From NCBI GenBank assembly GCA_018969455.1, contig JAGWYI010000083.1:1-11242 (forward strand): a stretch of 11,242 nucleotides of DNA, read 5' to 3'. The notes beneath the pieces were generated by a model. It saw only the letters and a program-made list of their open reading frames with translations. It did no database searches and was not told the DNA's origin. Shown piece after piece: positions 1-5,342 of the stretch (its first letter is position 1; each line of letters begins with the position of its first letter). The stretch comes from Bacteroidota bacterium. Lineage in GTDB: Bacteria > Bacteroidota > Bacteroidia > Chitinophagales > Saprospiraceae. Position numbers and translations under genes: made by a program.

Positions 1-3
1 TCT

Positions 4-891
4 ATGAACCGCAGTTTGGTGATTTTGAATATTTTATTGGCTTTAGGGCTGGGATTGTTTTTCGTCTCCTCGTTCAAGGGGGAGGGTGGCGGACCGGAGC
101 AGCGGGTACGGTCGTTGGATTTGAACAAAAAGTTCAGTTTTTGCGGGGAGAACTTTCCGACCGATAATTTTGACGTGCATCAAAGGCTTGATGCGGAGTT
201 ACTGCGCAACGTCTATTTTCATTCTCAAACGATTTTGGCCATTGAACGCGCGCATGCGATTTTCCCAATTATAGAACCCATATTGAAAGAGGAAGGAGTT
301 CCGGAAGATTTAAAATACCTTGCGGTAGCCGAGAGTGCCTTGTCGAATGCGGTTTCTCCGGTAGGTGCGCGTGGAGTATGGCAATTTATGAAGAGTGCGG
401 CAGAAGAATACGGTTTAGAGGTAAATGACGAGGTGGATGAGCGCTATCATCTGGAAAAATCGACTCATGCTGCTTGTAAGTTTTTGAAAGCGCAGAAGGA
501 CAAACTAGGCACATGGGTTTTGGCTTCTGCAGCGTACAACGGGGGGCCTGAGCGGATTATGCAGGAAATGAGTAAACAGAGGGCCAAATCCTTTTTTGAC
601 TTAAACCTTGCTGCAGACGAAACCATGCGTTATCCTTTTCGGATTATGGCCATCAAAGAAGTAATGGAGCATCCGGAGGATTATGAGTATTTCATTGATT
701 CTGAGCACATGTATGCTCCTTTGACAGATTACAAGGTGGTTAAAATAACAGGTTCTGTACCCAGTTGGGGTGAATTTGCCCAGGTACAAGGTACCAGTTA
801 TCGGATGTTGAAGTTGTACAATCCCTGGCTTATAGATGGGAAATTGACCAACAAGGCGGGTAAAACCTATGAAATCAGGGTACGCAAATAA
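4..891 (+). CDS. MltD-like lytic transglycosylase (SLT domain)
   Basis: Predicted periplasmic enzyme that cleaves the glycan strand of peptidoglycan between MurNAc and GlcNAc. A hydrophobic segment at residues 5-23, without a lipobox cysteine, looks like a signal peptide or N-terminal anchor. The SLT domain covers about residues 75-215. It shows the catalytic Glu110 in an ES motif (AVAESALS), the GARGVWQFM block at 121-129 and AAYNGG at 176-181, all hallmarks of the family 1 lysozyme-like fold. The C-terminal 50 residues (YKVVKITGSVPSW onward) resemble the start of a LysM-type module, but no full LysM repeat is clear. At 295 aa it is shorter than E. coli MltD. The ATG lies at the window edge, so a longer upstream start cannot be excluded. 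The gene converges on the regulator gene with only five bases between them. Confidence 0.88.
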   Translation: MNRSLVILNILLALGLGLFFVSSFKGEGGGPEQRVRSLDLNKKFSFCGENFPTDNFDVHQRLDAELLRNVYFHSQTILAIERAHAIFPIIEPILKEEGVPEDLKYLAVAESALSNAVSPVGARGVWQFMKSAAEEYGLEVNDEVDERYHLEKSTHAACKFLKAQKDKLGTWVLASAAYNGGPERIMQEMSKQRAKSFFDLNLAADETMRYPFRIMAIKEVMEHPEDYEYFIDSEHMYAPLTDYKVVKITGSVPSWGEFAQVQGTSYRMLKLYNPWLIDGKLTNKAGKTYEIRVRK

Positions 892-896
892 GCCGT

Positions 897-1937
897 TTAA
901 TTGGGCATATTGCGAAGTTTTTCCATTTGTCGGAGGTGAATCACACCATCCTTAATTTCGACGAGTCCTTCCGTTTTGAAATCGGTGAGGGTTCGGATGA
1001 GTGTTTCTTTGGCTGTGCCTGCCAGGGCAGCGAGGTCTTCTCGGAGCAGGCTTATTTCCTGGTTTCCCTGGTTGTGCAAGTAAATTAGGGCCGTAGCAGT
1101 GCGTCGGCGTACCGAGTTGTAAGCAAGATCAAGGAGTTGTTGTTCGCGTTCGGCGACATGGCTTGCGAGCATTTTCAGAAAACTGCTGGCTACGTCGCGG
1201 TTGCTGTTGAGCAGGGCATTAAAATCGTCGCGTGGAATAAGGCGGATGTTGGTATCTTCAAGCGCAGCGGCGCTTTCGGGGTAGAAGTCATTTTTCAGCA
1301 GGGCAAGGTAGCCCAGGAAATCGCCTGTTTTGGCTACTTTTACAATCAATTCACGGCCGTCTTCGCTGGTTTTAAATACTTTTATTTGTCCACTTTCCAC
1401 ATAATAGAGCCAGCGGGGCGTTTCACCTTCTTTAAAAATCAGATCTTTTTTGCGAAAATGGCGACTTTCGCGGTTATTGGAGAGCGAATGCAGCAGTTCG
1501 GTTGCTTTGGCTTCATTGATAAATGCTTCAAGAGCGCCGCCTGAGTTTTGGCTTGCAGCGCGGAGGCGTTCACTTTTTTTCAGGCGCGCTTCAATGGTTT
1601 GCATCAATTGTTCGTCATCGAACGGTTTTACGATGTAATCATCTGCGCCCAGTGACATACCGCGTCGGAAATCTTCCTTTTCACTTTTTGCGGTAAGAAA
1701 AACGAAGGGAATATCGGCAGTTTTTTGATTTCTTCCCAGGATATGCAATACGCCAAAACCATCGAGTTCGGGCATCATAACATCGCACAAAATCAGGTCT
1801 GGAAGTTCTTGCAGTGCTTTTTCGACGCCAATTTTGCCGTTTTCAGCGGTGAGGGTATGGTAATTGCCCAGTTCGAGAATTTCGGCCAGATTTTCACGTA
1901 CATCTGCATTGTCCTCAATAATGAGAATTTTTTTCAT
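897..1937 (-). CDS. Receiver-CRP/FNR fusion transcription regulator
   Basis: Response regulator of 346 aa with an unusual output. Residues 1-120 form a CheY-like receiver with acidic pair E8/D9, phospho-acceptor D52 (LCDVMMPELDG), T82 and K104 (VKPFDD). Residues about 145-250 form a cyclic-nucleotide-binding-like beta roll, and 265-340 a Crp-type winged helix. The recognition helix reads KETLIRTL (320-327). It keeps the Glu and Arg that in CRP (E181, R185) and FNR (E209, R213) read the TGA half-site. The nucleotide pocket is not canonical: CRP's GELGLF is GYLALL here and its Arg-Ser is Glu-Ser (221-222). There is no FNR-type cysteine cluster. Input therefore probably comes through phosphorylation rather than cAMP or Fe-S. 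The gene is 50 nt downstream of the histidine kinase on the same strand, so the two are probably co-transcribed partners. Domain calls are firm; the signal is inferred. Confidence 0.92.
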   Translation of the reverse strand: MKKILIIEDNADVRENLAEILELGNYHTLTAENGKIGVEKALQELPDLILCDVMMPELDGFGVLHILGRNQKTADIPFVFLTAKSEKEDFRRGMSLGADDYIVKPFDDEQLMQTIEARLKKSERLRAASQNSGGALEAFINEAKATELLHSLSNNRESRHFRKKDLIFKEGETPRWLYYVESGQIKVFKTSEDGRELIVKVAKTGDFLGYLALLKNDFYPESAAALEDTNIRLIPRDDFNALLNSNRDVASSFLKMLASHVAEREQQLLDLAYNSVRRRTATALIYLHNQGNQEISLLREDLAALAGTAKETLIRTLTDFKTEGLVEIKDGVIHLRQMEKLRNMPN

Positions 1938-1987
1938 ATTCCAAAGATGCTAGTGGTGTTGCAATTTCGGTCGCAAGATAGAAAGTA

Positions 1988-3247
1988 TTACAATGAAAAG
2001 CGCAGGCTAAATGTGGTACCGCTGCCTTCTTTGCTTTCGAAAGAAATTTCTCCGCCCATAATTTCCATGTATCGGCGGACGATGTTCATGCCCAGGCCTA
2101 CGCCCTGGATATTGGTAACATTGCTGGCTCTGAAAAAGCGGTCGAAAAGGTGTATTTGGTCATTTTCCGGTATGCCGAGTCCTTGGTCTATCACATCTAT
2201 ACTCAAGTTTCCGGGTTCCAGGCAAACATTAAAAAAGATGTTTTTTTCGGAGTATTTGATGGCATTGGAAAGCAGGTTGTAGAGTACATTTTTGAGCAGG
2301 CGTGGATCCATATAAACGGTGCGCATATCGCCATCGAATTGCAAAAAGATGTTTTGACCATTTTTAGCCAGTCCTTTAATTTCCTCAATAGTTTCGTAAC
2401 AAAAGCTTTCCAGATCGAACCATTCGGGGTTGTTGATGATTCGGCCTTCTTCCAATTTGGTAAGAGAAAGGAAGTCGTTCAGGATGCTGGTTAAGGTATT
2501 GATGGTAGTACGGATTTTTTCCAGGTGGAAAAGTTGTCGTTCTACATTGTTGTTTTCGGCATACCTGCGTACGAGTGCAGTTGAAGAAAGGATGGTTGCG
2601 AGGGGCGTCCGGAATTCGTGACTGGCCATGCTCACGAAGCGGGATTTTAGTTCGCTCAATTCTTTTTCTCGTTCCAGGGCTTGCAACAGTTCGTCTTGTT
2701 TTTGGTGCAGGGCGTTTTGTGCTGTTTGACGGTCATGTACTTCCCGCTCGAGTTTTTTATTGGAGGCCAGCAGGCGGTTTACGACATCGGCGAGTTGTTC
2801 GGTTCTTTCACTCACTTTTGCTTCCAGGGCAGCATTGAGTTGTTTGATTTCCAGTTCGGCATTTTTCAATTCGGTGATATCATGAACAAAACCGGTAAAT
2901 ACGGTTGCGTCATGAATTTTGAACTCACTGACACTGAGCCAAAATGGGAAGCTTGAACCGTCTTTACGCAAACCCTGCACTTCCCTTCCGATGCCGATGA
3001 TTTTTTTGTGGCCGGTACTCAGGTATTGCGAAATATAGCCATCGTGTGCCTCCCGGTGAGGGTTTGCCATTAATTTATGTACCGGATACCCCACCAGTTC
3101 TGCTTCCGAGTATCCAAAAAGCCGGCAGGTAGAAGGATTTACCGATTCGATGATGCCCTTTTGGTTGATAACGATGATGCCGTCAACAGCCGTTCCATAA
3201 ACCGCTTCATACCGTAGTTCAAGTTCTTCCCGTGATATCGATTCCAT
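1988..3247 (-). CDS. FixL-like PAS sensor histidine kinase, probable haem oxygen sensor
   Basis: Cytoplasmic histidine kinase of 419 aa with no membrane segment. An N-terminal PAS domain (residues 8-125) is followed by a coiled coil (about 120-205) and the dimerisation/phospho-acceptor region with H210 (SHEFRTPL). The ATPase domain has the N box (NLLSNAIKYS, about 314-323), G1 box D344-G346-G348, F box (LFDRFF) and G2 box GVGLGMN (382-388). The PAS domain resembles rhizobial FixL closely. HDGYISQY and IIGIGR align without gaps to FixL's HDSYISRY and IIGIGR. H68 matches the haem-ligating histidine (B. japonicum H200) and R88 the oxygen-contacting arginine (R220), at the same 20-residue spacing. 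FTGFVHDITE also matches FixL's FTGFVRDLTE. I infer a soluble oxygen- or NO-sensing kinase for the receiver-CRP protein encoded 50 nt downstream. Haem binding is not proven. Kinase identity is certain; oxygen sensing is likely. Confidence 0.92.
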   Translation of the reverse strand: MESISREELELRYEAVYGTAVDGIIVINQKGIIESVNPSTCRLFGYSEAELVGYPVHKLMANPHREAHDGYISQYLSTGHKKIIGIGREVQGLRKDGSSFPFWLSVSEFKIHDATVFTGFVHDITELKNAELEIKQLNAALEAKVSERTEQLADVVNRLLASNKKLEREVHDRQTAQNALHQKQDELLQALEREKELSELKSRFVSMASHEFRTPLATILSSTALVRRYAENNNVERQLFHLEKIRTTINTLTSILNDFLSLTKLEEGRIINNPEWFDLESFCYETIEEIKGLAKNGQNIFLQFDGDMRTVYMDPRLLKNVLYNLLSNAIKYSEKNIFFNVCLEPGNLSIDVIDQGLGIPENDQIHLFDRFFRASNVTNIQGVGLGMNIVRRYMEIMGGEISFESKEGSGTTFSLRFSL

Positions 3248-3306
3248 GCCACCAAATTAGAATAAAAATTTGAATTATTGTGTGATAAGGAAAGTCACTT
3301 TGCGTT

Positions 3307-3320
3307 ATGATTGGGGTCAT
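3307..3320. promoter_or_regulatory. Candidate CRP/FNR-type operator in the divergent promoter region
   Basis: A perfect dyad ATGA-N6-TCAT. Its TGA-N6-TCA core and spacing are those of the CRP/FNR superfamily (TTGA-N6-TCAA for FNR and FixK, GTGA-N6-TCAC for CRP). It lies midway between the divergent kinase (3247) and CBS (3383) starts, about 67-70 bp from each. The receiver-CRP protein encoded next door keeps the Glu and Arg that read the TGA half-site. Measured from a start predicted by the degenerate -7 element at 3343-3350, the dyad centre falls near -41, the usual class II activator position. Only eight bases are fixed, so a chance match is possible. Confidence 0.45.
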
Positions 3321-3342
3321 TCCAATAAAGTGCCCAAACATC

Positions 3343-3350
3343 CATTTTTG
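3343..3350 (+). promoter_or_regulatory. Possible degenerate -7 element for the CBS-USP operon
   Basis: CATTTTTG differs from the Bacteroidota -7 consensus TAnnTTTG by one base. There is no TTG at the expected upstream spacing, as might be expected of an activator-dependent promoter. Transcription would start near 3354, giving a leader of about 29 nt. This is weak evidence on its own; its value lies in its position relative to the dyad at 3307-3320. Confidence 0.22.
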
Positions 3351-3358
3351 CATCATCA

Positions 3359-3366
3359 CAAAATTA
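3359..3366 (-). promoter_or_regulatory. Possible -7 element for the sensor kinase operon
   Basis: The minus strand reads TAATTTTG, an exact match to TAnnTTTG. The upstream -33 position shows TTC rather than TTG, 18 nt away. The leader to the kinase start would be about 106 nt, and the dyad at 3307-3320 would then lie about 40 nt inside the transcript, where it could act in repression. Confidence 0.25.
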
Positions 3367-3382
3367 TAAACCTGTCAGCATT

Positions 3383-3832
3383 ATGAACTTGTTCGCACCT
3401 GTTTCTTCTATTATGTCCAAAAATCTGTACACGGTAAGTACAGAGGACACACTTTCTACCGTGAAGGAAATTTTTGAAACCCATTCCATTCACCATATTC
3501 CCGTGGTTCATGTACGCCAATTGGTTGGCATGATCAGCAAAACGGATTTTGAGCATTTTATGGGCGGTATGAGTCATTTTAAGGATGATCAATTTGTAAA
3601 TGAGCATCGATTAAACCATGTAAAAGCGAGTGAATTGATGGTAAAGCGTTTGGGTAAGTTAGAGCCGGATGATCGGATAAACGTAGCGATTGAAGTTTTT
3701 TGTAAAAACTTGTTTCATGCTTTGCCCGTTGTTGAAGCCAACGGCGAGTTGGTGGGTATGGTGACGACCTTCGACATATTAAAGATGCTTCAGGCAGAAA
3801 AACCAGAACATCCAGAAGAAGTGTACCAATAA
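3383..3832 (+). CDS. Two-CBS-domain protein
   Basis: Small soluble protein of 149 aa made almost entirely of two CBS motifs, at about residues 7-60 (VSSIMSKNLYTVS to LVGMISKTDF) and 81-137 (KASELMVKRL to LVGMVTTFDIL). Such pairs fold into a Bateman module that usually binds adenine nucleotides (AMP, ATP, SAM) and reports energy state. There is no attached catalytic or membrane domain, so it may act on a partner. It is the first gene of a rightward pair: the USP fusion follows within 50 nt. It is divergent from the sensor kinase. A free CBS pair beside USP genes recalls Hrp1 (Rv2626c) in the mycobacterial DosR hypoxia regulon, which fits the FixL-like kinase next door. The family call is firm; ligand and partner are unknown. 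Confidence 0.9.
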   Translation: MNLFAPVSSIMSKNLYTVSTEDTLSTVKEIFETHSIHHIPVVHVRQLVGMISKTDFEHFMGGMSHFKDDQFVNEHRLNHVKASELMVKRLGKLEPDDRINVAIEVFCKNLFHALPVVEANGELVGMVTTFDILKMLQAEKPEHPEEVYQ

Positions 3833-3882
3833 AATGCGTGCTCAACCTTGCAAGTAATTGGTTCACCGCAAGTAATTTGATC

Positions 3883-5040
3883 ATGACAATAAAAATTTTA
3901 GGCATGGGCGATATGAAAACAAGGGCATTAAGAGATAATCTTGATGCTGCGCTCAGCCAATATCCGATAAATGGGAAAATTGAAGAGGTTTCGGAGTATA
4001 ACCGAATCGCTCAATCTGGCGTAACTGAAACGCCTGCGCTGTTGTTTGACAATCAAATTATTTCAGAAGGTGTTGTTCCGAGTATTGAGGCCTTAACCAA
4101 GCTATTGCGAAACCGATTTTTGTACAAGTCGAAGTTATATCGCTTAAACAAAATTCTGATTCCGGTAGATTTTAGTGTGGCATCAGAAAATGCCATGCGC
4201 TTCGGCTGGGAGCTCGCCCGCGTGTTCAATGCGAGCATTGACGTGGTACATGCCATGGAAGGTGTTTTTGAAGGGAACTCTCTGGCGCCTTCGGGATTTT
4301 TGGAGCATGAAATAAAGCGGACCCAGGATACCTTACAGGATTTTGTAGCCGACATGTTTCAACAGTATTTCCCGAATGAAAAACCGGTTCCACCTATACC
4401 GGCTGGCCCTGGTGAAATGGTCAACCAGGATTCATTGTATAAAATTCAGGCAAAAGTTGAATTTGGTTTTCCCGAAGTGGTTTTGGAAAAATTGACACAG
4501 CATTACGATCTGCTCATTCTGGGCACCAGCGGCAAAAGCGCCTTGACGACACAATTGATTGGTTCTGTTAGCCTCGAACTTTGTCGGGAAGCCCATTGTC
4601 CGGTTTTGTTAATCCCGCCGGGTAGTCTGTTTACAGGATTTAAAAACATCTTGTATGCCAGCAATTTTGAGAGCAACGATCCGGAAAAAGTGAAGCAAGT
4701 GGTCGCATTTTCCAAAAAATTTGATGCTCAGTTACACTTTGTACATGTAGGAAAAGTGCAGGAGCGCGGAGAAAAACTGGAACGTGCACTGTTTGAGGTA
4801 AATTACAAGTACAGCGATCCGGAAAAACCATTTATTTTCCAGAAAATGATTGGCGACGATGTAACAGAAAAATTGCATGAGTATGCTTTTTATCACAAAA
4901 CAGACCTGTTTGTGTTTGTTACGCCGCGGCGTGGATTTTGGCAGAATTTGGTGCACCGAAGCAAAACAAGGGATATGCTGCTCAACACCCATACTCCGGT
5001 ATTGGTGGTGCACCAATTCAACGATTTGGTAAATAATTAA
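3883..5040 (+). CDS. Thioredoxin-like (cysteine-less) fused to tandem universal stress protein domains
   Basis: A fusion of three parts. From the ATG at 3883, residues 1-76 match the small thioredoxin_3 / redox-active disulfide protein 2 family (MTIKILG at the start, VTETPALLFDNQIISEG in the middle). The CxxC position, normally GCPKC, reads GDMKT and has no cysteine, so it cannot act as a disulfide reductase. Residues about 88-247 form a USP domain with an intact ATP-binding pattern G-2x-G-9x-G-S (GTSG at 214-217, GS at 227-228). Residues about 252-377 form a second USP domain whose equivalent segment (TPRRGFWQN) has lost that pattern. A GTG at 3838, six bases after the CBS stop, would add 15 residues. 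I prefer 3883 because the thioredoxin_3 homology begins exactly there. The gene is probably co-transcribed with the CBS gene. The role is presumably nucleotide-linked stress or hypoxia adaptation. Confidence 0.88.
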   Translation: MTIKILGMGDMKTRALRDNLDAALSQYPINGKIEEVSEYNRIAQSGVTETPALLFDNQIISEGVVPSIEALTKLLRNRFLYKSKLYRLNKILIPVDFSVASENAMRFGWELARVFNASIDVVHAMEGVFEGNSLAPSGFLEHEIKRTQDTLQDFVADMFQQYFPNEKPVPPIPAGPGEMVNQDSLYKIQAKVEFGFPEVVLEKLTQHYDLLILGTSGKSALTTQLIGSVSLELCREAHCPVLLIPPGSLFTGFKNILYASNFESNDPEKVKQVVAFSKKFDAQLHFVHVGKVQERGEKLERALFEVNYKYSDPEKPFIFQKMIGDDVTEKLHEYAFYHKTDLFVFVTPRRGFWQNLVHRSKTRDMLLNTHTPVLVVHQFNDLVNN

Positions 5041-5081
5041 AGGGTAGAGGGGGGATTTTGCCCTGAATGGGAAATATACCA

Positions 5082-5146
5082 GGATTTGCCGGATTTTGTG
5101 GATAAATCAGGATGAATTTCGCTGATTTATAATGATTTATAAAGAT
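5082..5146. repeat. Helically phased GATTT repeat tract
   Basis: GAT-containing units recur at short, regular intervals: GGAT at 5082, 5091, 5100 and 5110, TGAT at 5123 and 5133, AGAT at 5143. Within the tract TGATTTATAA is perfectly duplicated in tandem (5123-5132 and 5133-5142), and ATAAATCA at 5102-5109 is an inverted copy of TGATTTAT at 5123-5130. I recall similar GGATTT-rich intergenic repeats in many Bacteroidota genomes. This is probably a decayed copy with no coding content. The flanking stretches 5041-5081 and 5147-5239 show nothing I can name. Confidence 0.6.
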
Positions 5147-5239
5147 TGTAATGCACAAAATCTGGAGGCGTAAAGTATAACAGGCCAAACAAAGGTCCTC
5201 GAGCCTATTGAAAATATAATTCTTGCTGTGGCTAGTTGC

Positions 5240-5281
5240 TCCGGTGGTTTGTTGAAAAGATGAACCGCCGGATTTTTTATT
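5240..5281 (+). terminator. Intrinsic terminator of the CBS-USP operon
   Basis: CCGGTGGTT (5241-5249) pairs with AACCGCCGG (5263-5271), nine base pairs with one G-U. A T-A pair at 5240/5272 closes it and the loop is 13 nt. ATTTTTTATT follows at once at 5272-5281. This is a standard rho-independent terminator on the plus strand. It lies 200 nt beyond the USP stop codon, so the transcript would have a long 3' tail. Confidence 0.75.
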
Positions 5282-5282
5282 G

Positions 5283-5318
5283 CCCCTAAGAAACTGTTTT
5301 AAAACAATTTCTTAGGGG
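5283..5318. repeat. 36-nt near-perfect palindrome, possible bidirectional terminator
   Basis: CCCCTAAGAAA (5283-5293) and TTTCTTAGGGG (5308-5318) are exact inverted arms of 11 nt. After one C/A mismatch the inner part (TGTTTT/AAAACA) is also self-complementary, so nearly the whole 36 nt is a palindrome. It sits 24 nt beyond the sucB stop and 2 nt beyond the previous terminator's T-tract. A moderately T-rich stretch (TTATTT) follows on the plus strand; there is no T-tract on the minus strand. It may help end both convergent transcripts, or be a protein-binding or mobile palindromic repeat. Confidence 0.6.
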
Positions 5319-5342
5319 TTATTTGGTGATAAGTGCCCGGTT

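Noticed and set aside
1137..1544. 135-codon plus-strand reading frame inside the receiver-CRP gene
   Set aside because: Opposite-strand shadow of a gene with well-conserved domains; the phenylalanine-rich product has no recognisable features.
3282..3298. GTGA-N9-TCAC inverted repeat near the kinase start
   Set aside because: The half-sites look like CRP, but the 9-nt spacing does not fit a CRP/FNR dimer, whose core spacing is 6 nt. The dyad at 3307-3320 fits better.
3346..3363. TTTTG-N8-CAAAA inverted repeat upstream of the CBS gene
   Set aside because: Short A/T-rich arms that coincide with the two candidate -7 elements; probably the by-product of divergent promoters rather than an operator.
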